NCBI RefSeq assembly: GCF_009765985.1
Contig: NZ_LMUM01000011.1
Location: forward strand, 1-64,000
DNA length: 64,000 bases
Direction: 5' to 3'
DNA from: Acidobacterium sp. S8
Lineage (GTDB): Bacteria > Acidobacteriota > Terriglobia > Terriglobales > Acidobacteriaceae
Shown here: positions 37,012 through 46,274 of the stretch, in pieces
Numbering within the stretch: position 1 is the first letter of the stretch
Layout: each line of letters begins with the position of its first letter
Translations under genes and position numbers: made by a program
The notes under the pieces: model-generated
What the model was told of the DNA's origin: nothing
Database searches by the model: none
What the model saw: only the letters and a program-made list of their open reading frames with translations

Positions 37012-37719
37012 CTAGAAGTGAACTTGCAGTTCTGCAAAAGTCGTCAGTTCAAGAAAATGTTGTCCGTATTTCGCTTCATCTACGGTTTCGTGTTCGAGTA
37101 CCCAGGTGTGGGGGTGGCGGATGTAGATGGCATGCAAACCAGCTGCGAGGGCGGGATTAATGTCCGATTTTGGGCTATTGCCAATCATCCAGGTGGAGTG
37201 CGGCTGCAGTTCGTATTTACGGCACACGGAATAATAGGCGTCGGGATTTTTCTCCCTAGGAATTTCGACGGAGGTGAAGTGCTGCGCAAGGCCGGAACGC
37301 GCGAACTTGTCAGCCTGTTCAAGCTCATTGCCTTTTGTCATCAGGATCAACCGATGGCGTGAGGCCAGCAAAGGCAATATGGCAGCGACGCCGGGAAGTA
37401 GTTCAATTTCCTGCTCGCGGATGGACTGAGAAAAACTCACGATGCGCTGATGTTTTTCAGGCGTAATCGGTTCGGTGCTTAACCGTTCAAAACATGTCAC
37501 CAGCGAGTGCTGGAAGCTCGATACGCCATAGCCCCGTTCCCGGACTGTTTCACGCTCTACTTCATTCAGCATGGCGCGGACTTCTTCGCGCGTGTAAGCG
37601 TGATGATCGAGATAGGAGATGAAAGACGCTATGGCACGTTCAAAGTAGACGTTGTTTTCCCATAAGGTGTCATCCGCATCAAGGAGCAGCGTCTGGCCAG
37701 GATTGAAGCGTAAACTCAT
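37012..37719 (-). CDS. HAD-superfamily hydrolase
   Basis: The 235-residue product has the HAD nucleophile motif LLLDADDTLWENN, motif II ILMTKGNELEQ, and the late motif IGNSPKSDINPALAAG. The cap region has YLDHHAYTREEVRAMLNEVE. The layout resembles subfamily I phosphatases of unknown substrate, different from the HAD protein at 31451 (less than obvious identity). It is a cytoplasmic phosphatase by fold. It runs opposite to the SGNH gene only in neighbourhood terms: both are on the minus strand, separated by 64 bases. Confidence 0.85.
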   Translation of the reverse strand: MSLRFNPGQTLLLDADDTLWENNVYFERAIASFISYLDHHAYTREEVRAMLNEVERETVRERGYGVSSFQHSLVTCFERLSTEPITPEKHQRIVSFSQSIREQEIELLPGVAAILPLLASRHRLILMTKGNELEQADKFARSGLAQHFTSVEIPREKNPDAYYSVCRKYELQPHSTWMIGNSPKSDINPALAAGLHAIYIRHPHTWVLEHETVDEAKYGQHFLELTTFAELQVHF

Positions 37720-37783
37720 GGTACTTTCAGGGTAACAAATCGCGGCGTTGCGGCATGAATTGACGTTCTTTCCGCGCCGTATG

Positions 37784-38572
37784 CTATTGTGCCAGCGCTT
37801 TTGCGATTGCTTTCTCCGCGAGGGGCGCCATCACGTGATAGCCAGAATCGTTCGGATGCAGGCCGTCGTCGGCCAGTTCCTGTTTCATCATGCCGTGGTC
37901 ATCTACCATGGCGCCGAAATAGTCCAGGTAGACGAGGTTGTTCTGTGCACAATAGTTCTGCATCCACTGATTGACTTGGCGAATCTTTTCCGGAGACCGT
38001 TGCAGGAACATATTCAACCGCTCGGGAAAATAATTGTGAATCGGCGTGACGGAAGCCAAGACAACCCGAATGGAGTGGGCGCGGGCCAGCTCCGCCAGTG
38101 AGGTCAAATTCGCTTCCGTCTCCTCTACAGTCATCGGTCCTGTGTTACCGGCGATGTCGTTAGTGCCAGCAAGAATGACAACGACTTTCGGCGCAAGGTC
38201 AATCACATCCTGCCGGAATCGAATCAGCATCTGCGGGGTGGTTTGGCCACCAATGCCGCGGTTGATGTAGCCCTTGTCAGGAAAATAGCGATCCAGCTTC
38301 CAGGCGTCTGTGATGGAGTCGCCGAAAAAGATTACGCGATTTGCTTGCGGAGCCGCGGACTTGAGTTGATCGTTCGCTGCGCGGTAACGATTCAACTCCC
38401 CGAAGTCACTCATGAATGTCGGAATGCGGCTTTCGCGCCAGTGTTCAAGGCTGAGAACAGCTTGAGCCGCGGGATCGTCAGAGGATGCGGAGTTGGTTTG
38501 CTGCGTTTGCGCGGAGCAAATTGTGCCAGAGGAGAGAATTCCCATCAGAAAGAAGCAGGCCGATTTACGCAT
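37784..38572 (-). CDS. Exported SGNH/GDSL-family lipase or acyl hydrolase
   Basis: I take the ATG at 38572, which starts the signal peptide RKSACFFLMGILSSGTICSAQ; an open extension to 38620 adds only non-signal sequence. The 262-residue product has block I FFGDSITDAW, block II NRGIGGQTT, block III LAGTNDIAGN and block V DDGLHPNDSGY, giving the Ser, Gly, Asn and Asp/His residues of SGNH hydrolases. It would act on acetyl or acyl esters, for example of polysaccharides, in the periplasm or outside. It is followed upstream by the phosphatase gene on the same strand. Confidence 0.9.
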   Translation of the reverse strand: MRKSACFFLMGILSSGTICSAQTQQTNSASSDDPAAQAVLSLEHWRESRIPTFMSDFGELNRYRAANDQLKSAAPQANRVIFFGDSITDAWKLDRYFPDKGYINRGIGGQTTPQMLIRFRQDVIDLAPKVVVILAGTNDIAGNTGPMTVEETEANLTSLAELARAHSIRVVLASVTPIHNYFPERLNMFLQRSPEKIRQVNQWMQNYCAQNNLVYLDYFGAMVDDHGMMKQELADDGLHPNDSGYHVMAPLAEKAIAKALAQ

Positions 38573-38589
38573 GAACACCAAATTATCAC

Positions 38590-40194
38590 TCAGCGGAAAA
38601 GTACTTCCAGCATCGTGCAATCATCGTTTGCCGGTGTTGATCCGCAGAAGGTCTGCAGGGACTGGACAACACCTTCGAGGTTGCGTTTCGTCTCGAATGC
38701 TTTCTCCAGTCGCGCCTCACCAAAAAATTCGCCTGTCGCATCTTCCGCTTCGGTCACTCCATCCGTCACGAGAAAGATGCGCATGCCTCGTTCCACCTGG
38801 GCTGTGCCCGCATGAAAGGTCGCCCAGTCGATCAGGCCCACCGGCATGTCTGATTCCGGCAATTGCTCGACAGTGTTTCCGCATAGCAGGGGACGGGGAT
38901 GCCCACAATTGATGTAGTCCAGCCTGCCCGTTTCGCTCAGTTTCACGATACACATCGTCGCGTATTTGCCGACGCTCTTGGCGCAAAGGTATTGATTCAC
39001 AGCAAATGCGACAGACTCCAGAGACTGCCCCGCCTTGAGCTGAGAATAAATGAGTCCCTGAAGAGTGGAGGCCAGAATGGCAGCTGAAACACCTTTTCCG
39101 GAAACGTCAGCGATGACAAAGTACGTATGCCCCTCATCGACGATCACATCGTAGAAATCGCCCCCGATCTCTTTGCAGGGAACCGACTGCGCTGAAATAC
39201 TGAGGTAAGGAAGATCGGGCATCTGAACTGCCATCAGGCTCTGCTGGATGCTCCCGGCGATATTCAGTTCCTCACGGTACCGCCTCGCATGTTCCTCCGC
39301 AATCGCCAACTGGGCGTTGTCAATCAGCGCCGCTGCTTCCGACGCTATCGTTCGCAGAAGCTCATTATCCACCTGAGTCAGGCTGCCTGCCTGAATCCGG
39401 CTGTCGAGATAGAGCACGCCTAGGATGTCATTTTTTGCCTGTTCTGTGCCTGGTTGTTTGCGACGGCTACGCAGGGGAATGCAGACGATAGATCGAATGT
39501 TCTGCGCGATCATGCTCTTCGAGCGGGCTGCGATATCCGCCTTTAGCGTGTCGGTAATGATGAACTCGCCGGTGGCCTGCAATGCCTGTTGAATGGCGCT
39601 ATGGGAAAGCGTTGAATCATCGGTTAACGGCTCACCCTTGTTGCTGCGCCCGGTTGTAAGCTTTAATTTCCCCTCTGAGTCGCCGAGGAAAAAATATCCG
39701 CGCTCCGCCTTCGTAAGATCGAGTGTCGTCTCAACCAGGCAGGCAAGAATTTCGTCGACCGCGCCTACTGTGTTTAATCGGCGTGCTGCCTCCAGAAACC
39801 AGCGCAGCTTCTCCAGATCGCTTCCGGCGGCCGATGGCGACGGAAGATGTACCAGAAGCTGGCGAATGGTCGAGGTAGAGACTTTATCTTTCGGGTCAAA
39901 CTGCAATTTTGGGCCTTCGAGCGAGCCAAAATGCACCACATCCTGCGGTGCCAGACGGTGCCGTTGTACCCGCATCCCGTTCACAAAGGTGCCATGCCGA
40001 CTGCCTTTGTCGAGAACGAAATACTCTCCATTTTCATGAAGAATTTCCGCATGCTGACGGGAAACGAAGACATTCTCAAGCACGAGGTCTCGATCAGGCA
40101 GCCGTCCAATCGTAAAGGGCGAGTGATGAATGGCGCCGCTCGTCTGTTGGGTGCCGTCCGTTAGGACGTATGAAGTAAAAGAATTTGATTCCAT
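38590..40194 (-). CDS. FHA-GAF-PP2C (RsbU/SpoIIE-type) serine phosphatase
   Basis: The 534-residue protein has three domains. An FHA domain (about residues 20-100) carries IGRLPDRDLVLENVFVSRQH and the usual Asn-Gly pair NGMRV. A GAF domain follows (about 130-295, including GYFFLGDSEGKL and SIVCIPLRS). The C-terminal PP2C-type phosphatase (about 315-530) has GGDFYDVIVDEG, ADVSGKGVSAA, LVTDGVTEAED and DDCTMLEVLF, the metal-binding Asp residues. It would dephosphorylate an anti-sigma antagonist or similar regulator in partner-switching, with FHA binding to phosphothreonine proteins. No STAS or kinase partner is in the window. Confidence 0.92.
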   Translation of the reverse strand: MESNSFTSYVLTDGTQQTSGAIHHSPFTIGRLPDRDLVLENVFVSRQHAEILHENGEYFVLDKGSRHGTFVNGMRVQRHRLAPQDVVHFGSLEGPKLQFDPKDKVSTSTIRQLLVHLPSPSAAGSDLEKLRWFLEAARRLNTVGAVDEILACLVETTLDLTKAERGYFFLGDSEGKLKLTTGRSNKGEPLTDDSTLSHSAIQQALQATGEFIITDTLKADIAARSKSMIAQNIRSIVCIPLRSRRKQPGTEQAKNDILGVLYLDSRIQAGSLTQVDNELLRTIASEAAALIDNAQLAIAEEHARRYREELNIAGSIQQSLMAVQMPDLPYLSISAQSVPCKEIGGDFYDVIVDEGHTYFVIADVSGKGVSAAILASTLQGLIYSQLKAGQSLESVAFAVNQYLCAKSVGKYATMCIVKLSETGRLDYINCGHPRPLLCGNTVEQLPESDMPVGLIDWATFHAGTAQVERGMRIFLVTDGVTEAEDATGEFFGEARLEKAFETKRNLEGVVQSLQTFCGSTPANDDCTMLEVLFR

Positions 40195-40449
40195 GTCCCG
40201 CTATCCGGTCCTGTGCAGCGGAGCGAGGGACAATGAGACCAACAGGGACGCTCCATCTGTTCTGCAGCCGATTATACAAATATCTGAAAGCTCTTATTCA
40301 TAGTGCTCCGAACGCCGATTCCGTCACTCCGTGGACGAGGGGACACTGCTCCACTGGCGCACCGTAGCAAAATTTGTAACAGAAAGGTTGACAAACCCTA
40401 TAGAGCACGCGCATCCTGACTCGTTTTCTCAATAGTTGTATGCCTCCCT
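40195..40449. other. Non-coding part of the kynA upstream gap
   Basis: This is most of a 324-base gap between the divergent phosphatase and kynA genes. A perfect TTGACA occurs at 40388-40393, but no matching -10 box is seen at 16-18 bases from it. No convincing ORF exists here. Because a terminator (40450) follows with no gene before it, a short untranslated transcript from this stretch is possible. Confidence 0.4.
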
Positions 40450-40485
40450 GGCCTGGTAGCTCCGTGCTGCCAGGCCCTCTTTTTA
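40450..40485 (+). terminator. Orphan rho-independent terminator upstream of kynA
   Basis: GGCCTGGTAGC-TCCGT-GCTGCCAGGCC gives an 11-base stem with one G-T pair, followed by CTCTTTTTA. No gene on the plus strand ends just before it. Its T tract overlaps the kynA -35 box. Confidence 0.75.
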
Positions 40486-40510
40486 CCTGCGGGCGCCAGA
40501 CTCCTATAAT
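40482..40510 (+). promoter_or_regulatory. Promoter of kynA-kynU, giving a leaderless message
   Basis: TTTACC (40482-40487, 4 of 6), a 17-base spacer and a perfect TATAAT (40505-40510) end eight bases before the ATG at 40519. Transcription should start within a base or two of the GTG/ATG codons at 40516-40519, and no Shine-Dalgarno exists. Confidence 0.7.
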
Positions 40511-40518
40511 TTCGAGTG

Positions 40519-41379
40519 ATGGCATCGAGCGAAAAGAACCAAAGGCCGCTGGAAGCAGGTATTGTCACGGACTTCCATGATCGCATGAGCTACGCGGGAT
40601 ATTTATGCCTGGATGGCCTGCTCGCCCAACAAAAGCCATTATCCAATCCTCAACATCATGACGAAATGCTGTTCATTATTCAGCATCAGGTTTCGGAGCT
40701 TTGGATCAAACAGCTCATTCATGAGCTGACTGCGGCTATCCACCACGTGCAGCATGACCAGCTCGATCCCTGCTTCAAAATATTGTCGCGCGCGAAGCTG
40801 ATTCAGATGCAGCTATTCGACCAATGGGCGGTGCTTGAGACGCTCACGCCTTCTGAATATATGGAGTTTCGCAGCGTGCTGGGCCACGCTTCCGGGTTCC
40901 AGTCATATCAGTACCGCAAGCTGGAATTCCTGCTGGGGAATAAGAACCGTGATGCGATTAAGGTTTTCGCGGATTTTCCGGCGATACACGACGATTTACT
41001 CGCAGTGCTGGAGGTGCCGAGTCTTTACGACGAGTTCCTTCGGCATCTGAAGCGGCGGGGCCTCGCTGTGCCAAATGAGTGCGTTGAAAGGGACTGGGCT
41101 GAGCCCTACCAGAAGAACGAAGCGCTGGTTAGCGTGTTGCGAGAGATCTACGAGCGACCGCGCGAGCAATGGGATGCCTACGAAATGTGTGAAAAGCTGG
41201 TGGATGTGGAGGAGTATTTCCAGCTCTGGCGGTTTCGTCACATGAAGACGGTTGAGCGAATCATCGGCTTTCGCACTGGAACGGGGGGCTCTTCAGGCGT
41301 GGGATTTTTGAGGCAGGCGCTGGAGCTGACATTTTTCCCGGAGCTGTTTGCCGTGCGTACGGGGCTGAAGCAGCGGTGA
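40519..41379 (+). CDS. kynA: Tryptophan 2,3-dioxygenase
   Basis: The product (286 residues from the ATG at 40519, with a GTG one codon before) has the TDO landmarks [19 protein letters not shown] at the start and [17 protein letters not shown] in the heme-pocket helix. Later come [22 protein letters not shown] and [20 protein letters not shown], the conserved substrate and heme contacting regions. It opens the indole ring of L-tryptophan with O2 to N-formylkynurenine in the cytoplasm. The stop overlaps the kynU start by four bases (GTGA), so the two are coupled. Confidence 0.97.
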   Translation: MASSEKNQRPLEAGIVTDFHDRMSYAGYLCLDGLLAQQKPLSNPQHHDEMLFIIQHQVSELWIKQLIHELTAAIHHVQHDQLDPCFKILSRAKLIQMQLFDQWAVLETLTPSEYMEFRSVLGHASGFQSYQYRKLEFLLGNKNRDAIKVFADFPAIHDDLLAVLEVPSLYDEFLRHLKRRGLAVPNECVERDWAEPYQKNEALVSVLREIYERPREQWDAYEMCEKLVDVEEYFQLWRFRHMKTVERIIGFRTGTGGSSGVGFLRQALELTFFPELFAVRTGLKQR

Positions 41380-42623
41380 ACACATCGATCGAGGAAGCCA
41401 TCCACAAGCTTGCTGGGACGCCGCTCGACGAGCAAAACGTGCAGCAACACATCGCGCCGCTCTTTTCCCGCGTGCGGGCAAAAGACCGAATTTACCTGGC
41501 GAACCACTCGCTTGGAAGGCCGCTCGATCAAATGGCGGACGATGTTCGCGAGGCGACGGCTCTGTGGGAATCGAAACTTGGGGATGCCTGGGACGAATGG
41601 CTGGCTGAACAGGAAGCATTTCGGGCGCGTCTGGCAACACTTATAAGAGCTCCGCGCGTCGATTGCATTGTTCCGAAAACTTCTGCCGGCCAGGGGTTGC
41701 GTACCGTCCTAAATGCGCTTCCGGGACGACCCCGCGTCTTGAGCACACGGGGCGAGTTCGACTCCATTGATCTGCTTTTAAAGCACTATGCTTCGCTTGG
41801 GCGGATCGAGATGCGGTGGGTTGAGGCAGATGCGACCGGCACATTTCATGTAGGTCAGCTCATCGAGCAGTTGCGAACGGGTATTGATCTGGTTGTGATT
41901 TCGCAGGTGATGTTTATGGACGGCCAGATCATTCATCATCTCGCAACTCTCGCGGATGCTTGCCACGCAGCCGGCGCTAAGCTCTTGGTCGATGCATATC
42001 ATGCCATCGGTGTAATCCCGGTCGATGTGGCGGAGATGCGCGCTGATTTCGTGATTGGAGGCAGCTATAAATACCTGCGCGGTGGTCCGGGGGCTTGCTT
42101 CCTGTATCTTTCGCCGGATGTCCTGAACAGTGATCTGAGGCCGCTTGATACCGGATGGTTTGCCCGCGAGAATACCTTTGGCTACGAACGGCATGATCCG
42201 CCGCTGCTACGTGCAGGGGGAGATGCATTTCTGGAAGCAACGCCGCCCGTGCTGACCTATTACCAGGCGAGAAGCGGCCAGCAATTTACGTTATCCGTCG
42301 GCGTAGATCGATTGCGCGTGTATGGGCGTGAGCTGCTATCGAGACTGAAAGAGTATCTGCGGGATGCAGGAGTAAAAGCGATCGGTGGCGATGACGATCA
42401 CGGCGCGTTTCTTGCAATTCCTCTGGAGGGCGCTGCAGATATTGCTGCAAAACTCGCCGAGCGCGGCGTTATTGCCGACGCTCGCGGGGATTGGCTGCGC
42501 CTTTGTCCCGATTGTCTGACGCGAGACGAGGAGCTTCGAGCCGCTTCGTCTGCGCTCGGCGAACTTCTGAAGCGTCAAGGTGCAAATCGTCTGCAATCGG
42601 AAGCAGTGGCGGATGAAAAATAG
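41376..42623 (+). CDS. kynU: Kynureninase-like PLP enzyme
   Basis: The GTG start at 41376 overlaps the kynA stop. The 415-residue protein has the kynureninase start-like [10 protein letters not shown], the PLP lysine in [15 protein letters not shown], and the Asp-containing [11 protein letters not shown] (PLP ring contact). Kynureninase turns kynurenine into anthranilate and alanine. Assignment rests on kynA coupling plus these motifs; a related class V aminotransferase is the alternative. The formamidase step (kynB) between the two is missing in the window. Its 3' end overlaps the convergent glycosylase frame by 155 bases. Confidence 0.88.
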   Translation: MNTSIEEAIHKLAGTPLDEQNVQQHIAPLFSRVRAKDRIYLANHSLGRPLDQMADDVREATALWESKLGDAWDEWLAEQEAFRARLATLIRAPRVDCIVPKTSAGQGLRTVLNALPGRPRVLSTRGEFDSIDLLLKHYASLGRIEMRWVEADATGTFHVGQLIEQLRTGIDLVVISQVMFMDGQIIHHLATLADACHAAGAKLLVDAYHAIGVIPVDVAEMRADFVIGGSYKYLRGGPGACFLYLSPDVLNSDLRPLDTGWFARENTFGYERHDPPLLRAGGDAFLEATPPVLTYYQARSGQQFTLSVGVDRLRVYGRELLSRLKEYLRDAGVKAIGGDDDHGAFLAIPLEGAADIAAKLAERGVIADARGDWLRLCPDCLTRDEELRAASSALGELLKRQGANRLQSEAVADEK

Positions 42624-43278
42624 AGGCCGATAAGGGGCAGGTTTCGCAGCGAGCTTTCCCTTTGCAGTGGCGCTTGCCGAGTTCAACGATCAGCGCGTGG
42701 AATTCGTTGTAATGTTGTGCGCGGGTATTGGCGTCGTCTTCGACAAATGCGTTCAATGCGATCTGCTGTATTTCTGCGTAGCGCGCCTTTTCATGGAGCA
42801 ACCCATGGCGAGTGACCAATCGGCGCAAATACTCGTCTACGACCATCACTGGATGATCGAGCGCATAGAGCAAAATGGCGTCAGCAGTCTCCGGGCCGAC
42901 ACCTGGCAAAGCAAGTAGCTGGTTGCGGACTGACTCTGTGGGATTTGCGGCGAGCTGCGCGAGCGATCCATCGTGTTCCCGGTCAAGAAAAGCGATGAAG
43001 GTTTTGATGGCTGCGGCTTTACGCAGCATAAATCCTGAGGGCCGGATCAGAATCCGCAGCTCTTCTTCGGAAACACCCCGCAGGCCTTCGAGGTGAAGAA
43101 GGTTTTCAGCCTTTAGATTTTTGATAGACAGCTCCACCCCTCGCCAGGAGGTGTTCTGAGTGAGATACGCGCCGACCACGACTTCGAGTGGAGTTTCGCC
43201 GGGCCACCAATGCTGAGGGCCATATGTGTCGGCAAGGGTCGCGTACATCTGGCCGAGCAGGGAAGAGGAGCGACTCAT
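42469..43278 (-). CDS. HhH-GPD DNA glycosylase (endonuclease III/MagIII-like)
   Basis: The 269-residue protein is a helix-hairpin-helix base-excision glycosylase: LPGVGPETADAILLYALDHP is the HhH hairpin plus following helix, and MVVDEYLRRLVTR holds the catalytic Asp. The Lys of bifunctional endonuclease III (GRKTA) is replaced by PETA, so it should be a monofunctional glycosylase such as the 3-methyladenine type. Near the C-terminus CKGKARCETCPL gives three Cys; the fourth of a usual [4Fe-4S] loop (six residues after CPL) is Ile, so the cluster may be incomplete. The last 50 or so residues overlap kynU on the opposite strand. Confidence 0.82.
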   Translation of the reverse strand: MSRSSSLLGQMYATLADTYGPQHWWPGETPLEVVVGAYLTQNTSWRGVELSIKNLKAENLLHLEGLRGVSEEELRILIRPSGFMLRKAAAIKTFIAFLDREHDGSLAQLAANPTESVRNQLLALPGVGPETADAILLYALDHPVMVVDEYLRRLVTRHGLLHEKARYAEIQQIALNAFVEDDANTRAQHYNEFHALIVELGKRHCKGKARCETCPLSASIFHPPLLPIADDLHLDASEVRRAQTKRLEAPRLASDNRDKGAANPRERRQ

Positions 43279-43631
43279 TCTGGGCCTGGATTTTGTAGCT
43301 GGAGCTTCCAGCCAAGCAATTTGGCCTTCAGTGCCTCCCCTTCTGCTTCAGGAATCATGCCCTTATTCTGATAAAGGATGGAGAGACTGGTGTGCGCCAG
43401 CACATCTTCGGGATCGATCTCAGACAAGCGGTGCGCGACACGAATCGCCTCGTCCAGTTCGCCGGCATCCTTGAGTGCGCGGATTAAGCCATGCATGGCG
43501 TCAAGCATGGAGGGATCGTCAGCGAGGCACGAACGAAAAGCAGCAATGGCGCCGTTCAAATCACCATCGGCAACTTTCTCAATCGCATCGTAATACTTGT
43601 CTTCGGCAGAGAGCATGATTGCTATATCCAT
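43275..43631 (-). CDS. Small TPR-repeat protein
   Basis: I take the ATG at 43631, which has GAGAGATATC ahead of it; an ATG at 43643 is four codons upstream. The 118-residue product has two or three tetratricopeptide-like helical pairs (VADGDLNGAIAAFRSCLADD, AGELDEAIRVAHRLSEIDPE, and HTSLSILYQNKGMIPEAEGE). It shares ATGA with the glycosylase start, so both are coupled in one transcript. It is probably cytoplasmic and serves as a protein-binding scaffold; partner unknown. Confidence 0.78.
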   Translation of the reverse strand: MDIAIMLSAEDKYYDAIEKVADGDLNGAIAAFRSCLADDPSMLDAMHGLIRALKDAGELDEAIRVAHRLSEIDPEDVLAHTSLSILYQNKGMIPEAEGEALKAKLLGWKLQLQNPGPE

Positions 43632-43663
43632 GATATCTCTCATTCAGAGCGCAAGGAGCAAAG

Positions 43664-44101
43664 ATGACAGGCATTACAGGGATAGCCAAAGCACATACGG
43701 AATATCTCTTCTTTCATACGAAAAAGCGCCGGGAGATTGTCCCTATCACGGCACAACTCGAAGAAATCGTTGGGCGCAGCGGTATTCGCGATGGCTTCTG
43801 TTTTGTCTCAGCCATGCACATTACGGCAGCTATCTACGTCAATGATCTGGAGAATGGCCTGATTGCGGACATCGAAGAGTGGCTGGAGAAGCTGGCGCCT
43901 GCACGACCTGATTATCGGCATCACCGGACAGGAGAAGATAACGCCGACGCTCACCTCAAGGCATTGCTGCTGCATCACGAGGTCACGCTGCCCGTTACCG
44001 AGGGTCGTCTCGATCTCGGCACGTGGCAGCAAATCTTTTATGCCGAGTTCGATGGTCAGCGCCGCAAGCGGGTTATCGTGAAACTGCTGGGGGTGGCGTA
44101 G
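43664..44101 (+). CDS. YjbQ/UPF0047-family protein (secondary thiamine-phosphate synthase type)
   Basis: The 145-residue product matches the UPF0047 fold: [20 protein letters not shown], then [19 protein letters not shown] and [20 protein letters not shown], ending [16 protein letters not shown]. Members have a conserved His/Asp/Glu cluster ([17 protein letters not shown]), and E. coli YjbQ has weak thiamine-phosphate synthase activity, though its true role is unresolved. It sits alone on the plus strand and overlaps the 3' end of motB by 29 bases. Confidence 0.9.
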   Translation: MTGITGIAKAHTEYLFFHTKKRREIVPITAQLEEIVGRSGIRDGFCFVSAMHITAAIYVNDLENGLIADIEEWLEKLAPARPDYRHHRTGEDNADAHLKALLLHHEVTLPVTEGRLDLGTWQQIFYAEFDGQRRKRVIVKLLGVA

Positions 44102-44966
44102 CCGCTGCGCGTTCCGCCATGGCTGCGGCGGGAATCGCCGCGGTGACGGCTTCAGGACGGGCTGCCGGAAGATGGATAACCGGGCGCGGAGTGGTTGTGA
44201 CATGCGGTAGAACAATGATGTCAACCCGGCGGTTTTGCGCGCGGCCATCGGCTGTCGAGTTAGTCGTTGTTGGATGAAACTCAGCATAGCCGGAGGCGGA
44301 AAGCCGCCCGGGCGAGAAGCGATGCCCGATGATAAAAAGCTTTGCCATGTGCGTGGCCCGCGAAGTCGAAAGCTCCCAGTTGGAATCGAATTGCTCGGTG
44401 TGAATGGGAACGTTGTCTGTGTGTCCTTCAATCCTTATGTCGTAAGGCGTGGCGCGTAAAGCCTCGGCAATCTCACCTAAAGTCGCGATCGAACCCGGAT
44501 GCGGTGTATCAGAGCCGCTCTCGTAAAAGCCTGCTTCTCTCAGGGAGATGATGAGGCCATCACGGCCAATCCGCAGCGCGACCGTATGTCGGGCGATCTG
44601 ATTCGAAAGCAAGCCCTCCAGGTGTTTCTTGATCTTCTCGAAATCCTGCTGCACTTCCGGGGATGCGAGCATCTGGTCGCCAAGTACGACATTGAGCGGA
44701 GTTGCGACGGTATCCTCTGATGACGCCGGCGAGCCCGTATCATTCTGCGACGGCTTGCTTTCCTTTATCGTGCTTGGAGACTGAAACAATCCCAGCGCCT
44801 TGAATGCGGAATTGATTGAAGCAGCTGCCTGGGCCTGTTTTTTCTGGTCGGCCTTTGACGTGGCATACATCACAACGAAAAAAGCAAAGAGCAACGTAAT
44901 GAAGTCGGCATAGGATACGAGCCAGCGCTCATGGTTTGCATGTTGTTTCTCCTTGCGCCGTCTCAT
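44073..44966 (-). CDS. motB: Flagellar motor stator protein MotB
   Basis: The 297-residue protein begins [20 protein letters not shown], with the single membrane helix in [16 protein letters not shown] and the proton-binding Asp in YADFITLL. A plug-like segment and linker follow, and an OmpA-like peptidoglycan-binding domain (about residues 150-270) with [20 protein letters not shown] and [13 protein letters not shown]. It anchors the stator to peptidoglycan. The start overlaps motA by four bases. The C-terminal 30 residues are Ala-rich and extend beyond the usual OmpA domain. Confidence 0.96.
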   Translation of the reverse strand: MRRRKEKQHANHERWLVSYADFITLLFAFFVVMYATSKADQKKQAQAAASINSAFKALGLFQSPSTIKESKPSQNDTGSPASSEDTVATPLNVVLGDQMLASPEVQQDFEKIKKHLEGLLSNQIARHTVALRIGRDGLIISLREAGFYESGSDTPHPGSIATLGEIAEALRATPYDIRIEGHTDNVPIHTEQFDSNWELSTSRATHMAKLFIIGHRFSPGRLSASGYAEFHPTTTNSTADGRAQNRRVDIIVLPHVTTTPRPVIHLPAARPEAVTAAIPAAAMAERAAATPPPAVSR

Positions 44967-45748
44967 GCCGTCTGTCCTTCAGCCTTCTTCGGTTGTTGCT
45001 GCTGCGATGCTTCGAGAAAGCTCTGCAGCTTGACTTCGATCATGCGGGGATTCATTCCTTCGAGGATGGAGACGACGCCTTCGAGCGTCATCTCTTTAAT
45101 GCGCTGCTCTTCGTTCAGACGGAAGCGCAGCTTGCCTGCAGAAGGAAGGAACAGGATGTTCGCCGTGCCAACCCCGTAGATAGTGGCGACAAAGGCTACC
45201 GCGATGCCGCGTCCTACTTCGTCGATATGATCAAGGTGCTGCATGACCTGGATCAGTCCGAGGACTGCGCCGATGATGCCGATCGTCGGAGCGAAGCCAC
45301 CGGCCGATTCGAAGACCGATGGAATTGCCTCTTCGCGCTGCGCATGGTTATCAATCTGCAGTTCCATGATCTTGCGCAGCTCAGCCGGTTCGGTGCCGTC
45401 TACGGCGAGCGTGAGCGCTTGTTTCAGAAAAGGATCGGATATGGTCGGCAGGTCCTGGTCGAGAGAAACGATACCGCTGCGACGCGCCTTATTGGCGAAG
45501 CTCAACAGCAGTTTGATGGTCGCGTCGCTGTCGATTTTCTTCGAAAAAAATACGCTCGCCAGCCGCTTGAATGCGGCTCCCACCGTTGCCAGTGGAAACT
45601 GCAGCATCACCGCTCCCAGCGTTCCGCCAAGAACGATCATCGCTGCCGTAGGCTGCAGAACCTGCCCTACATGCCCGCCTTCGATCAAAAGGCCGGCCAA
45701 AATTCCAGCCAGCGTAACAATCACTCCACCAAAGCTGCTTTTGTCCAT
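44963..45748 (-). CDS. motA: Flagellar motor stator protein MotA
   Basis: The 261-residue protein has the four membrane helices of MotA (VIVTLAGILAGLLIEGG and PTAAMIVLGGTLGAVML early; a second pair around GFAPTIGIIGAVLGLIQVMQ). The cytoplasmic domain between them carries SGIVSLDQDLPTISDPFLK. It forms the proton channel with MotB and drives the rotor. It belongs to flbD-motA-motB, 35 bases after flbD, read from the sigma-28 promoter at 46150. Confidence 0.96.
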   Translation of the reverse strand: MDKSSFGGVIVTLAGILAGLLIEGGHVGQVLQPTAAMIVLGGTLGAVMLQFPLATVGAAFKRLASVFFSKKIDSDATIKLLLSFANKARRSGIVSLDQDLPTISDPFLKQALTLAVDGTEPAELRKIMELQIDNHAQREEAIPSVFESAGGFAPTIGIIGAVLGLIQVMQHLDHIDEVGRGIAVAFVATIYGVGTANILFLPSAGKLRFRLNEEQRIKEMTLEGVVSILEGMNPRMIEVKLQSFLEASQQQQPKKAEGQTA

Positions 45749-45783
45749 GATGTCTCTTCCGTTCTGAGAACTTATCCTGCTTT

Positions 45784-46119
45784 TTACGACTCGCTCCTGC
45801 GCCTGCGCAGCTGCAGCGCTTCTGCGGATCCATCGGGCAATTCTGCCTGCTCGGCAACAAAGGCACGTAGAGCGGAGGCCCCGGAGGCGATGCTTCCGAG
45901 CTCGGTCAGACTGCTATCTGCGGCCTGTCTCATCACGTGCACAAGAAGAGCGGCGCGATACGAGGAGACCCGGCGCACCACCTCCTCGCATGGTTCCAGC
46001 ACAACAATCTTTTCTCCGTGAATCAGCGTCAGTGTCGTATCCGGGGACGATTCCACATATTTGATGAGGTCGGAATTAACGACCATCCTTTGTCCATTCA
46101 GCCGCGTAAGTTCAATCAT
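45784..46119 (-). CDS. flbD: FlbD-family flagellar protein
   Basis: The 111-residue product starts MIELTRLNGQRMVVNSDLIK and continues YVESSPDTTLTLIHGEKIVV, the signature of the FlbD family (Firmicutes/acidobacterial flagellar operons). The last 45 residues (Ala/Ser and an Arg-rich tail) are an extension of unclear use. The family is a small protein linked to flagellum assembly or motor genes; its mechanism is not firmly known. It is the first gene after the minus-strand sigma-28 promoter, with a short leader. Confidence 0.9.
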   Translation of the reverse strand: MIELTRLNGQRMVVNSDLIKYVESSPDTTLTLIHGEKIVVLEPCEEVVRRVSSYRAALLVHVMRQAADSSLTELGSIASGASALRAFVAEQAELPDGSAEALQLRRRRSES

Positions 46120-46149
46120 GGCCGCAAAGCCTCCAGCAATCTGGTGAAC

Positions 46150-46176
46150 TTATCGGCAGAACACCGGAAACATTGA
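46150..46176 (-). promoter_or_regulatory. Sigma-28 (FliA) promoter of flbD-motA-motB
   Basis: On the minus strand TCAATGTT (forward 46169-46176), exactly 11 bases, then a perfect GCCGATAA (forward 46150-46157). The consensus is TAAAGTTT-N11-GCCGATAA. The start would lie about 22 bases before the flbD ATG. Confidence 0.8.
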
Positions 46177-46247
46177 CTTGGGCTGCACGGTCCCGGCGAA
46201 TGTACGCACGTTGCATGCCAAATCCCTCGATCAACCGGCTGCTTGCG

Positions 46248-46274
46248 TAAAGTGCATTTTCCCCGCGCCGATGA
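46248..46274 (+). promoter_or_regulatory. Sigma-28 (FliA) promoter of flagellin
   Basis: TAAAGTGC (46248-46255), 11 bases, then GCCGATGA (46267-46274), one base off the GCCGATAA consensus in the -10. The 5' leader of the fliC message would be about 110 bases with AGGAG before the ATG. Confidence 0.88.

Noticed and set aside
40195-40449. A small protein gene before kynA
   Set aside because: No frame of useful length with a ribosome binding site exists; the terminator alone does not show a gene.
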